DNA of 64,000 bases from Clostridiales bacterium (GTDB lineage: Bacteria; Bacillota; Clostridia; Oscillospirales; Oscillospiraceae). The notes beneath the pieces are model-generated. The model worked only from the letters and a program-made list of their open reading frames with translations, ran no database searches and was not told where the DNA came from. The number at the start of each line of letters is the position of its first letter. Positions within the stretch are counted from its first letter, which is position 1. Below, piece by piece: positions 17,024-27,300 of the stretch. The stretch covers positions 72,640 to 136,639 of the forward strand of contig DXYV01000004.1 in NCBI GenBank assembly GCA_019415645.1, written 5' to 3'. The position numbers were made by a program, and so were the translations under genes.

Positions 17024-17047
17024 CAAAGCGGCTCAGGAGGGATCGGG

Positions 17048-17749
17048 ATGAACGAATGTGTTTTGGTCGTGGATGACGACCCGGAGATCGTAAAGGCCAT
17101 CGCCATCGTGCTGGAGAAGGAGGGCTACCGGGTGCTGCGTGCCTACAACGGCATGGAGGCCCTGGAGCACGCGGTGGACCCGTCGGTGCGGCTCATTCTC
17201 ATCGACGTGATGATGCCCAAGCTGGACGGGCTTTCCGCGGTAATGAAGATTCGCGAGCGGCGCAACCTGCCCATCATCGTGCTCTCCGCCAAGAGCGAGG
17301 ACACGGACAAGATTTTGGGCCTGTCCATGGGGGCGGACGACTATGTGACCAAGCCCTTCAATCCCCAGGAGCTGGTGGCCCGGGTGAAGAGCCAGCTGCG
17401 GCGGTACACCATGCTGGGGGACGTGCACGCGGAGCGGAGCGGAACGCTGCTGACCATCGGGCGGCTGACCTACGACACGGAGAAGCGGGAGCTGCGGGCG
17501 GACGGAGAACCGGTGCGCCTGACCGCCACGGAGACCAAGATCGTGGAGCTGCTCATGCGCCACCCCGGCCGGGTGTTCCCGGCGGAGGAGATCTACCGCC
17601 GGGTGTGGAACGAGGAGGCCTACGCCTGCGAAAACACGGTCATGGTGCACATACGGCGCATTCGGGAAAAGGTGGAACTCAATCCCAAGGAGCCAGACTA
17701 TATCAAGGTGGTGTGGGGCATTGGCTACAAAATGGAACAACACAGCTGA
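17048..17749 (+). CDS. OmpR-family response regulator
   Basis: ATG 17048 follows AGGAGGG with 6-nt spacing. 233 residues: receiver domain (acidic pair Asp9/Asp10/Asp11, phospho-acceptor Asp53, Lys102 in TKPF) and a winged-helix DNA-binding domain (~135-230, ending GIGYKME). The downstream histidine kinase gene overlaps its 3' end. Repeats at 16969-17010 are the likely autoregulatory site. Resembles the VanR/WalR group; no van resistance genes are in the window, so its regulon is unknown. Confidence 0.92.
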   Translation: MNECVLVVDDDPEIVKAIAIVLEKEGYRVLRAYNGMEALEHAVDPSVRLILIDVMMPKLDGLSAVMKIRERRNLPIIVLSAKSEDTDKILGLSMGADDYVTKPFNPQELVARVKSQLRRYTMLGDVHAERSGTLLTIGRLTYDTEKRELRADGEPVRLTATETKIVELLMRHPGRVFPAEEIYRRVWNEEAYACENTVMVHIRRIREKVELNPKEPDYIKVVWGIGYKMEQHS

Positions 17750-20138
17750 CGGCGGTGTACAGGATGTTCTGGAGGACATCCTGGCCACCGTGGAGCAGGT
17801 ACAGCAGGAACAGGAGGGGGAGAAGGAATCTCCGGTGCGCCTGATCTGGATCGGCAGCCGGCCCAGCCGGGCGTTTCGGGCCGCGGCGGGCTTCCTGGCG
17901 TTCGTTCTGGCGCTCAGTTTGATGCTGGGCGCGCTGGTCCAGACCGTGGGGCGGCTGGCCCGGCAGGAGGATGTGGATCAGTGGTGGAAAGGCGACTGGC
18001 AGGAGACACCCGCCTTTCGCCAAGAGGTGGCCTGGCAGCTGCGGGATTTCCTGGCTATGGCGACCGGCAGTGATCTGGATTGGTGGGGCACCGATTTCGA
18101 GACGTCCTATATAGTGTCCGGGTACGTTGACACTTGGTATATACAGGACTCCATAGGAGGCTCTACGGGGGCCATGCCGATTGAAGAAGAAGCGACGGCG
18201 ACCGTCACGGTGGCACCCCAGGACAGCGCCGACTTGTCAGATTCTGGCTCGAATCCCTCCGGAAATGTGGATTACCAGACGGATCAGAATCTTCTCTACC
18301 GGGTCCGGGGAGTGAAAAACGGCACCTATTACAGCAATCTTCCTCCAGATGAACACATCAGCTGGGACCTGCCGGAGGGATACAATTTTCTGCTGACCTT
18401 TGAGGATGGTATGGTTTCCATCACCAAAGACGGGGAGGCTGTGGATGTCTACGGAGATGGGCTCTACACAGACGACACCCAGTGGCCCGTCCCGGGCTAT
18501 GAGAATTTCACGGTTGGGGAGGATGTGTCGGGCGTAACCGTCTATATGGCCATTCGTGAGGAACCGCTGCGTTATCTCCGGATGAACAGTAATGGGGAAT
18601 CCTACTCCTACCATAATTTTTACAGTCTGTACCGGAGCATACAAAACAGCCAGGCCTTTTACCGCGGCCAGGCCATTCAATTCGGCGTGGGGCTGGCGCT
18701 GCTGGTGGTTTATCTGCTCCTGCGCAAGTCCAAGGCCGAGGCCGACCAGGCCGTGGCCAGGCTCACCGCCCATGTGTGGACCGAGTTCCGCGTGCTGGCG
18801 GTATGTGGGTGCGTCCTGTGGCTGATGATGGCCAATTTGGAGAGCTCGATGAGCTGGTATCTGGCCAACGGCTGGTTTGGCAGCTGGAACCGCTGGTCCG
18901 CGCTGCTGGCGGGGACGGTCCTGGGCTCATTCCTGTCCAGCCCGGCGGCCCTGGTGACCACGTTCTGGGTGGTCTATCTGATCGTCAACGACCACCGCTA
19001 TACCCCCAAGGCGGCGCGGGGCAGCCTGCTGAAAGCGGTGACGGTGCGGGAGCAGAACCATCCCATCCAGAAGCGAATCAACCGCTGGAACCGGATGGCG
19101 GCCGTGCTTGTCTGCCTGCCGGCGCTGGCCATGCTGCTGGCACTGCTCCTGGGGCTGTGGGGACTGGGGGGAAATCCTTATGTGACCTTCCTGGTTCTGA
19201 CCGCAGCGGCCGCCGTGGCCGCGATACTGGGGGTCTGGCTGACCCTCTGGCGCAACAGCCGGGCGGTGCGCGACGTGGGGCGGCTGACCGCTCAGGTGGA
19301 GGCCGTCCGCGCCGGGGACCTGACCCATACCCTGGACCTGCCCGAGGATTCCGACCTGCGGGAGACCGCCGGGCAGCTCAACGACATCCAGGCGGGCATG
19401 AAGCAGGCTCTGGCCGAGCAGACCCGCAGCGAGCGCATGAAGGTGGAGCTGATCTCCAACGTGTCCCATGACCTGAAAACGCCGCTGACCTCCATCCTCA
19501 GCTACGCGGACCTGCTGCGCCAGGAGGAGGACCTGCCCGACCATGTGCGGGACTATATCCGCATCCTGGATGAAAAGGCCCGCCGCCTGTCCGAGATGGT
19601 GCAGGACGTGTTCGACGTGAGCAAGGCGGCGGCCGACCAGCTGCCCGTAAAGCCGGAGCGGCTGGACCTGGCCAAGCTGCTGCGCCAGACCCTGGCCGAT
19701 ATGAACGAGGCCATCACAGCCAGCGGACTGACCTTCCGGGTAAAGCTGCCCGAGGAGGCGGTGCCCATCGTGGCCGACGGCAACCGGCTGTACCGGGTGT
19801 TCCAGAACCTGCTGCAAAACGCGCTGCAGTATGCTTTGCCCGGCTCCCGGGTCTATCTGGATCTGACCACCCAAAACGGCAGGGCGGAGGCCTCCCTGCG
19901 CAACACCTCCCGGGAGGAGCTGCCCTCCGGCGTGGATTTCACCGCCCGGTTCGTCCGGGGGGACAAGAGCCGCACCGACGGCGGAAGCGGGCTGGGGCTG
20001 TCCATCGCCCAGTCCTTCACCGAGGCCTGCGGCGGCACCTTCCGAATCGAGACCGTGGCCGACCTGTTCACCGCCGTGGTCACCTTCCCCCTGGCGGAGG
20101 AGGAAACAAGACTGGAAACAAATGCGCCGGAATCCTAA
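17721..20138 (+). CDS. Membrane sensor histidine kinase
   Basis: Translation probably starts inside the response regulator gene; TTG 17721 gives the longest frame, but a start further in (e.g. GTG 17790) is possible. About 805 residues. First membrane helix ~50-75, an extracytoplasmic region of about 240 residues, then several membrane helices (~315-335, 355-400, 465-520), a HAMP-like segment, HisKA with His583 (SNVSHDLKTPLTS) and a HATPase domain (FQNLLQNALQ, GSGLGLSIAQ). Cognate partner of the overlapping regulator. The large sensor segment is not recognised. A terminator follows directly. Confidence 0.9.
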   Translation: MATKWNNTADGGVQDVLEDILATVEQVQQEQEGEKESPVRLIWIGSRPSRAFRAAAGFLAFVLALSLMLGALVQTVGRLARQEDVDQWWKGDWQETPAFRQEVAWQLRDFLAMATGSDLDWWGTDFETSYIVSGYVDTWYIQDSIGGSTGAMPIEEEATATVTVAPQDSADLSDSGSNPSGNVDYQTDQNLLYRVRGVKNGTYYSNLPPDEHISWDLPEGYNFLLTFEDGMVSITKDGEAVDVYGDGLYTDDTQWPVPGYENFTVGEDVSGVTVYMAIREEPLRYLRMNSNGESYSYHNFYSLYRSIQNSQAFYRGQAIQFGVGLALLVVYLLLRKSKAEADQAVARLTAHVWTEFRVLAVCGCVLWLMMANLESSMSWYLANGWFGSWNRWSALLAGTVLGSFLSSPAALVTTFWVVYLIVNDHRYTPKAARGSLLKAVTVREQNHPIQKRINRWNRMAAVLVCLPALAMLLALLLGLWGLGGNPYVTFLVLTAAAAVAAILGVWLTLWRNSRAVRDVGRLTAQVEAVRAGDLTHTLDLPEDSDLRETAGQLNDIQAGMKQALAEQTRSERMKVELISNVSHDLKTPLTSILSYADLLRQEEDLPDHVRDYIRILDEKARRLSEMVQDVFDVSKAAADQLPVKPERLDLAKLLRQTLADMNEAITASGLTFRVKLPEEAVPIVADGNRLYRVFQNLLQNALQYALPGSRVYLDLTTQNGRAEASLRNTSREELPSGVDFTARFVRGDKSRTDGGSGLGLSIAQSFTEACGGTFRIETVADLFTAVVTFPLAEEETRLETNAPES

Positions 20139-20151
20139 GTATAGGTTGGAG

Positions 20152-20179
20152 CGGGTCCCCTCCGGGGGACCCGTTTTTT
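20152..20179 (+). terminator. Terminator of the two-component operon
   Basis: CGGGTCCCC (20152-20160), 4-nt loop, GGGGACCCG (20165-20173), then T6. Confidence 0.9.
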
Positions 20180-20184
20180 GTCGG

Positions 20185-20213
20185 TTGTGCTTCGAGGCGG
20201 GGCATGGTATAAT
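20185..20213 (+). promoter_or_regulatory. Promoter of the methyltransferase-addB-addA unit
   Basis: TTGTGC (20185-20190), 17 bp, TATAAT (20208-20213). Confidence 0.7.
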
Positions 20214-20284
20214 GGGACAAATGTACGAAAGAACCGAGCGGAGCCGGATGGCCGCTCCGCCCGGACGAAGGAGCGGACTATCCC

Positions 20285-21001
20285 ATGCGGGAACTTTATC
20301 AGGGGCGCTGCGAGGATTATTTCGCGTCCATTCCGGACGAGAGCGTGGAGCTGATCCTCACCGACCCGCCCTATAACATCGCCCAGTATTCCACGGGCAA
20401 CATCCCTCTGCCCGGCCGGTCGGCGCTGAACAACGACATCGGGGCCTGGGACCAGGCGGCGGTGGAGCCGGAGGCCCTGCTGCCCCACTTCAAGCGCATC
20501 CTCAGCCCCACGGGCAACCTGTTCATCTTTACCAGCTACAATATGCTGGGGAAATGGCACCAGGTCTTTGACAGCCAGTTCGACACCTTTCAGTTTTTTA
20601 TCTGGCACAAGACCAACCCCACGCCGAAGATCTTCAAAAACGGCTTTCTCAACAGCTGCGAGATGATCGCCTGTATGTGGAACCGGGGCCACGTCTGGAA
20701 CTTCTCCAAGCAGAACGAGATGCACAACTTTTTTGAATGTCCCATCTGCATGGGCAAGGAGCGGCTGAAAAACCCCAAGCACCCGGCCCAAAAGCCGCTG
20801 AAGCTCATCCGCCGGCTGGTGGAGATCGCCTCCCAGCCCGGCGGAATGGTGTTCGACCCCTTCATGGGGACCGGCACCACCGGCGTGGCCGCGGCGGAGC
20901 TGGGCCGGGACTTTCGGGGCTGCGAGGCGGACCCGGCCTATTTCGCGGCGGCCCGGACCCGCATCGAGGCGGTGGAGGACCCGCGCGGACCGGAAGCGTG
21001 A
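20285..21001 (+). CDS. Orphan DNA methyltransferase, beta-class (N4-cytosine/N6-adenine)
   Basis: ATG 20285 after AAGGAG. 238 residues. The catalytic motif IV DPPY (27-30) precedes the SAM-binding motif I FDPFMGTGTTG (190-200), the order of beta-class amino-methyltransferases. A CPIC pair (~152-155) is unusual but not diagnostic. No restriction endonuclease or specificity gene is nearby; it is followed 15 nt later by addB. It is thus either a solitary epigenetic/phage-derived methylase or half of a lost restriction system. The target sequence cannot be predicted. Confidence 0.88.
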   Translation: MRELYQGRCEDYFASIPDESVELILTDPPYNIAQYSTGNIPLPGRSALNNDIGAWDQAAVEPEALLPHFKRILSPTGNLFIFTSYNMLGKWHQVFDSQFDTFQFFIWHKTNPTPKIFKNGFLNSCEMIACMWNRGHVWNFSKQNEMHNFFECPICMGKERLKNPKHPAQKPLKLIRRLVEIASQPGGMVFDPFMGTGTTGVAAAELGRDFRGCEADPAYFAAARTRIEAVEDPRGPEA

Positions 21002-21016
21002 ACGGAGGGAAGGACG

Positions 21017-24000
21017 ATGCTGAAACTGCTGACTGCCCGTGCGGGCGGCGGACAACTGGAAACCATTCTGGCGCGCATGGCGCGCTCGCCCCGCCGCCAG
21101 ATTCTGATCGCGCCGGAGCAGTATTCCCATGAGACCGAGCGGGCTTTGTGCCGGGCGGTGGGCCCGGCGGCCTGTCTGCGCTGCGAGGTGCTCTCCTTCT
21201 CCCGGCTGGCCCGGCGGGTGGCCGAGGCAGTGGGCGGCGGCGCGGAGGAGACGCTGGACGCCGGCGGCCGGATGCTTCTGATGTATGCGGCGGTCCGGTC
21301 AGTGGCCGAACACCTGACGGTCTACCGGGCGCCCTCCCGCAAGCCTTCCTTTCTCTCCGGCCTGATCGCCACGGTGGACGAGTGCAAGAGCTACCAGGTG
21401 TCCCCCGGCGATCTGAGCCGGACCGGCGAGGAGCTGGGCGGCGCGGAGGGAGGAAAGCTGCGGGACCTGGGGCTGATCTTCGGCGCCTATGAGGCCCTGA
21501 CCGCCCGCACCGCCGCCGATCCCCGGGATAAGCTGGACAAGCTGGCCCAGCGGCTGGAGGACTCCCGCTGGGCGGCGGGCATGGAGGTATGGGTGTGGGG
21601 CTTTACCGACTTCACCCCCCAGGAGGGCGGTGTGCTCCGGGCGCTGCTGGGGGACGCGCACCAGGTGACGGTGGCCCTGACCTGCGATGGGACGGACCCG
21701 GACCCGTCCGATCTCTTTGGCCCGGCCAAGCGCACCATGGCCTATCTGGCCCGCCTGGCCGAGAGCCGGGGCGTGCCGGTGGAGCGGGAGCAGCTGCCGG
21801 TTCGGTCGGACCGGACGGAGAGCCTGACCCATCTGGAACAGGCGCTGTTCGCGCCGGGCACAGACCGGTGGGAGGGGCCCTGCGAAGTGGACCTCTATAC
21901 TGCCCGTTCACCCCGGAGCGAAGTGGAGCGGACCGCGGCGGAGATTCTGCGCCTGGTCCGGGAGGAGGGGTACCGCTTCCGGGACATCGCGGTGTGCGCC
22001 CGGGATTTTTCCGCCTACTCCGATCTGGTGGAGAGCGTGTTCGGCCGCTACGGCGTGCCGGTGTTTCTCTCCACCGTGACCGACATTCTGCAAAAGCCCA
22101 TTCTGGCCCTGGTGACCGCGGCCCTGGATACCGTGGCGGGAGATTATGCCTATGAGGACGTGTTCCGATATCTCAAGACCGGCCTGACCGATCTGAGCGA
22201 CGACGACCGGGACGTGCTGGAAAATTACGTGCTCACCTGGGACATCCGGGGGAGCCGCTGGACGGGTCAGAAGGACTGGGACATGCATCCGGAGGGCTAT
22301 GGCCGCACCTTCACGCCGGAGGATCATGCCCTGTTGGAGCGCCTCAACCGCCTGCGGCGGCAGGTGACCGGCCCCCTGGAACGGCTGCGGAAACATCCGG
22401 ACCGGACCGGCCGGGGCTATGCGCTGGCCCTGTACCAGTGCCTGGAGGACATCGGCCTGCCCCAGCGGCTGGACCAGCGGGGCAAGGTCCTGACCCAGGC
22501 GGGGGAGCTCAAGCTGGCGGCGGAGTACCGCCAGCTCTGGGACATCCTGTGCGGCGGCCTGGAGCAGTGTGCCCTGCTGCTGAATAACACCCCCATGGAT
22601 TTGGAGACCTTTGCCCAGCTGTTCGGGCTGGTGCTCTCCCAGTATGACGTGGGGGCCATCCCGGTCTCTCTGGACCGGGTGACCGCGGGCGAGAACACCC
22701 GCATGACCCAGAAGAAGGTCCGGGTCCTGTTCTGGCTGGGCGCGGACAGCGCCAGCGTGCCCCAGGCCGCCCCCACCCCCGGCCTTCTCTCCGACCGGGA
22801 CCGGGCGGTGCTGGCGGAGTACGCCCTGAATCTGGCCCCGCGTCTAGGCGAGAAGCTGCGCCGGGAAATGACCATCGTCTATGAGACCTGCGCCCTGCCC
22901 ACCCGGCGGCTGTATGTCTCCTGGGCCCGGGGAAGCGACGGGAACGGGGGGGAACGGGCGCCCTCCTTCCTGATCGAGCGGCTGCGGGCTCTGTTCCCGG
23001 ACGGGCGGGACGAGGCCGAGGACCCGGCGGCTCCCTTCCGGCTGGCCGCGCCGGCTCCGGCCCTGGAGCAGGCGGGCGAACGGCCGGAGGTCGCCGCCGC
23101 CCTGCGGGCGCTGCCCGGCTGGGCGGAGCGGGTGGAACGCCTGGAGCGGGCGGCGGGCTGGAAGCGGGGGCGGCTGACCCTGGCGGCCACCACCACCCTG
23201 TACGGCCAGCGGGTCCCCCTGTCGGCCACCAAGCTGGACAAGCTCCATGCCTGCCACTTTCAGCACTTCCTGAAATTCGGCCTGAACGCCAAGCCCCGGC
23301 AGCGGGCGAAGTTCCAGGCCGCGGATTACGGTACCTTTGTCCACTTCGTGCTGGAGCAGGTGCTGCGGCAGGCGGTGGAGGAGCCGGGGGGCGTCTCCGC
23401 CCTGCACGCCGACGCTGCCCTGCGCTGGCAGCGGGTGGAGGAGGCCGCCGCGCGCTACATCACGGAGAGCCTGCGGGGCCTGGAGGGGGAGACCGGCCGG
23501 TTCCGCTACCTCTTTACCCGGATGCTCCGGGCGGTCCACCAGGTGGTGGATTCGGCGGTGGCGGAGCTGGCGGTGTCCGACTTCCAGCCCGTGGCCTTTG
23601 AGCTGGGCTTCGGCCGGGGCGAGGGCAAGGCCATGCCCCCGATCCGGGCGGAGAACGGCGTGGAGGTCCAGGTGTCGGGCTACGTGGACCGGGTGGACGC
23701 CTGGCTCCACAACGGAACGCGCTACTTGCGGGTGGTGGACTACAAAACCGGGAAAAAGGAATTCAGCTTCACCGATGTGAAGCACGGCATGGGCCTGCAG
23801 ATGCTGCTCTACCTCTTTGCCCTGGAGAAACAGGGACAGGGTCTGTTCGGACCGGAGGAGATCGTGCCCGCCGGGGTGCTTTATTTCCCGGCTCGTACGC
23901 CCATTGTCAACGGCAGCCGGTCCATGAGCGACCAGGCGATCGCCGACGCGGTGGATCGGGACCTGGTGCGCCGGGGCGTCGTCCTGGGCGAACCCGAGGT

Positions 24001-24343
24001 GCTCCAGGCCATGGAGCATACGGAGGGGAACTTCCGGTATCTGCCGGTGGGGAACCGGGGCGACTGGCTGCTGACGGCGGAGCAGATGGAGCAACTGGGC
24101 AGGCTGGTGTCCGACGACCTGAAGGCGGTAGCGGGCGAACTGGCCGCAGGCAACATCGACGCCGACCCCTTCTGGCGGGGGGAGCGGGAGAACGCCTGCC
24201 AGTGGTGCGACTACGCCCAGGCCTGCCACTTCGAGCCGGTCTGCGGCGACCGGGTGCGCTGGCAGAAGGGGCTGTCGGCCCGGGAATTTTGGGCCGCTCT
24301 GGGCGGCGGCGACCAGCCGGAGGAGGATGACCATGGGCTTTGA
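21017..24343 (+). CDS. addB: ATP-dependent helicase/nuclease AddAB, subunit B
   Basis: ATG 21017 after GGAGGGAAGGAC. 1108 residues, normal AddB length. Helicase-like N-terminal region, then a C-terminal RecB-type nuclease with D-Y-K-T-G-K. The four iron-sulphur cysteines are visible: one in LHACHFQHF (~760) and three in the C-terminal CQWCDYAQAC cluster. With AddA it resects double-strand breaks up to Chi for RecA loading. Its stop overlaps the addA start by 11 nt, so the pair is translationally coupled. Confidence 0.95.
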   Translation: MLKLLTARAGGGQLETILARMARSPRRQILIAPEQYSHETERALCRAVGPAACLRCEVLSFSRLARRVAEAVGGGAEETLDAGGRMLLMYAAVRSVAEHLTVYRAPSRKPSFLSGLIATVDECKSYQVSPGDLSRTGEELGGAEGGKLRDLGLIFGAYEALTARTAADPRDKLDKLAQRLEDSRWAAGMEVWVWGFTDFTPQEGGVLRALLGDAHQVTVALTCDGTDPDPSDLFGPAKRTMAYLARLAESRGVPVEREQLPVRSDRTESLTHLEQALFAPGTDRWEGPCEVDLYTARSPRSEVERTAAEILRLVREEGYRFRDIAVCARDFSAYSDLVESVFGRYGVPVFLSTVTDILQKPILALVTAALDTVAGDYAYEDVFRYLKTGLTDLSDDDRDVLENYVLTWDIRGSRWTGQKDWDMHPEGYGRTFTPEDHALLERLNRLRRQVTGPLERLRKHPDRTGRGYALALYQCLEDIGLPQRLDQRGKVLTQAGELKLAAEYRQLWDILCGGLEQCALLLNNTPMDLETFAQLFGLVLSQYDVGAIPVSLDRVTAGENTRMTQKKVRVLFWLGADSASVPQAAPTPGLLSDRDRAVLAEYALNLAPRLGEKLRREMTIVYETCALPTRRLYVSWARGSDGNGGERAPSFLIERLRALFPDGRDEAEDPAAPFRLAAPAPALEQAGERPEVAAALRALPGWAERVERLERAAGWKRGRLTLAATTTLYGQRVPLSATKLDKLHACHFQHFLKFGLNAKPRQRAKFQAADYGTFVHFVLEQVLRQAVEEPGGVSALHADAALRWQRVEEAAARYITESLRGLEGETGRFRYLFTRMLRAVHQVVDSAVAELAVSDFQPVAFELGFGRGEGKAMPPIRAENGVEVQVSGYVDRVDAWLHNGTRYLRVVDYKTGKKEFSFTDVKHGMGLQMLLYLFALEKQGQGLFGPEEIVPAGVLYFPARTPIVNGSRSMSDQAIADAVDRDLVRRGVVLGEPEVLQAMEHTEGNFRYLPVGNRGDWLLTAEQMEQLGRLVSDDLKAVAGELAAGNIDADPFWRGERENACQWCDYAQACHFEPVCGDRVRWQKGLSAREFWAALGGGDQPEEDDHGL

Positions 24344-27300
24344 GCTGACAAGAGAACAGGCTGCGGCGGTCCGCGACCGCGGCGGGGCGCTGCTGGTGTC
24401 CGCCGCCGCCGGCTCGGGCAAGACCCGGGTGCTGGTGGAGCGGCTGATGGACTATGTGGCCAAAGGCCACGACATCAATGAGTTTCTGGTCATCACCTTC
24501 ACCAACGCCGCCGCCGCCGAGCTGCGGGGGCGTATCGCCAAGGAGCTGGGGGAGCGGCTGGCCGCCGACCCGTCCAACGGCCATCTGCGCCGCCAGACCA
24601 CGCTGGTCTATCAGGCGAGCATCTGTACCATCGATGCGTTCTGCATCGACTTCCTCCGGGAGTGCGGCCATCTGGCCGGAGTGGACCCGGATTTCCGCAT
24701 CTGCGACGAGGCCGAGGGCGCAGCCAAGCGGGCCGCCGCGCTGGAGCGGGTGCTGGAGGCACGCTATGCCGATATCGGAAACGATACCGGCTTTCAGGAG
24801 CTGGCAGAGGCCCTGGCCGGCGACCGGGACGATCAGACACTGGCCGACGTGGTGGAGGACGTCTACCGCCGGGTGCAGTCCCACCCGGACCCGGCCCGCT
24901 GGCTGCGGGAACGGCGGGAGGATTTTCACCTGCCCGAGACCGCGCGGCCCGAAGACACGCCCTGGGGGGCTCTCCTGCTGGAGGACGGGGCCCAGTTGGC
25001 GGAGTACTGGGCCGACGTGCTCAGCGAGGTCCGGGACGAGGCGGCGCTGGACGAGGCGCTGGAGCACAACTACGGCCTGGGCCTGGAGCGGACGGTGGAG
25101 GACTTGAACGAGCTGGCGGCCGCCTGCCGGACAGGCTGGGACAACGCGGCGGCCTGTCAGGTGCGCTTTCCCGCCGCGGGCCGGAAAAAGGGAGGCGACG
25201 AGGCCCTTAAGGAGCGCATCAAGGACCTGAGAAACCGGTGCAAAAAGCAGTTGGCGGTACTGGACGAGCGGTTTGCGGTATCCGGAACGGACGCCATGGA
25301 CGACCTGCGGGCCCTCTATCCCGCCATGTCCGCCCTGCTGGCGGTGGTGGAGGAATTCGACGCGGCCTACCGGGCGGAAAAGACGGAGCGGCTGCTGGAC
25401 TTCTCCGACGCGGAGCACCGGACCGTGGCCCTGCTGACAGACGGCGCGGGCCAGCCCACCGAGCTGGCGCTGGAGTGGCGGCAGCGGTACACAGAGATCA
25501 TGGTGGACGAGTACCAGGACACCAACGAGGTGCAGAATGTGCTTTTCCGCGCCCTGTCCCGGGACGAGACCAATCTGTTCCTGGTGGGCGACGTGAAGCA
25601 GTCCATTTACCGGTTCCGTCTGGCCGATCCCACCATATTCCTGGAGAAATACGCCCGCTATGTCCCGGCGGAGGCGGCGCGGGCGGGGGAGGCCCGCAAG
25701 CAGGTGCTCTCCCAGAACTTCCGTTCCCGCCCGGAGGTGCTGGACGGGGTGAATTTTATCTTCCGGAATATCATGTCCCGCCAGCTGGGCGAGCTGGACT
25801 ATACCGTAGCGGAGGCTCTGTATCCCGGACGGACGGATCTGACCTATGATCCGCGCTTCCAGGTGGAGCTGGACGCGGTGGACCTGTCCAATCTGACCGA
25901 GCCGGAGGAGGGCGGCAAGACCGCCAAGGACCTGGTGGAGGCCAGGGCAGCAGCCCGGCGGATTCGGGACCTGTATGACAGCCGGTTCCCCGTGGGCGAA
26001 GGAGCGGGCGCCCGGCCGGTGGACTGGGGGGACATGGCGGTGCTACTGCGCTCCCCCGGCCCGGTGCTGGGCCACTATGCCAAGGCTTTCGGCGAGCTGG
26101 GCATCCCCTGGACCGCCGACGGCGGCGAGGAATTTTTCGATACCACCGAGGTCCATGTGGCCCTGGCCTATCTTCAAATTGTGGATAATCCCCACCAGGA
26201 TGTGCCGCTGCTGGCGGTGCTGCGCTCGCCGGTGTGGAACTTTTCCGCCGACCGGCTGGCCCAGATTCGAGCCGGCGGCGCGGAGGGGGACTTTTATTCC
26301 GCCTTTCTGGCCGCCGAGGCGCGGGGCGAGGCCGACTGCGGGGCTTTTCTGACCGATCTGCGCGCCCTGCGCGCCCAGGCAGGGGAGCAGAACAGCCACC
26401 AGTTTTTGTGGGCGCTGTACGAGCGCACCGGTATGCTGGGGATCTTCGGCGCCATGCCGGACGGCGCCCGCCGCCGGGAAAATCTGCTGGCCTTTTACGA
26501 CTGCGCCCGCAGCTTTGAGGCGGGGGGCCACCGGGGGCTGTTCGGCTTCCTGACCCATGTGGCCCGGATGGTGGAAAACGGCGTCTCCCTGGGCAGCGTG
26601 GGCCAGGAGGGGAGCGGCGTGAAGCTCATGAGCATCCACCGCTCCAAGGGCCTGGAATTTCCGGTGGTGCTGGTGTGCGGTCTGGACCGGATGTTCAACG
26701 ATTCGGACCTGCGGGCCACCATCCTGTTCCACACCAGGTTGGGCCTGGGCCCCAAGCGCACCGACCGCCGCCGGATGCTGCGCTATACCACCATCGCCCG
26801 GGACGCGGTTGCGCTGGCCCTGCGCCGGGAGGCCCGTGCGGAGGAGATGCGCCTGCTCTATGTGGCCATGACCCGGGCGGAGCAGAAGCTGATTCTGGTC
26901 ACGGCCCTCAACGGAAGGCTGGACAAGCTGACTCCGCTGGTCCGTCAGGCCCAGTGTCCGGTCCACCCGCAGACGCTGTCCGCCTGCCGGGCGGCGGCGG
27001 GCTGGGTGCTGCTGCCCGTCCTGTGCCGGCCGGACGCGGGAGCCCTCCACGACCTGGCAGGGGAGGCCCCGGCTCAGCTGAACGGACACAGCGAGTACCC
27101 CTGGGACATCCGCGTGGCGGACGGCGCCCAGTTTGAGCGGCCGCCCGCGGCTCCGGCGGCGGAGGCTGAGCCGGCGGCCACGCCCCATGTTCAGGCCGAC
27201 CCGGCCCTGCTGGAGCGCTTTTCCTGGCAATATCCCCATCAGGCCCAGGTGGATATGCCCTCCAAGCTTACCGCCACCCAGCTCAAGGGGCGGGAGAAGG

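Noticed and set aside
15332..17026. 564-codon minus-strand frame
   Set aside because: Shadow of guaB; repetitive Gly/His/Leu composition and no motif.
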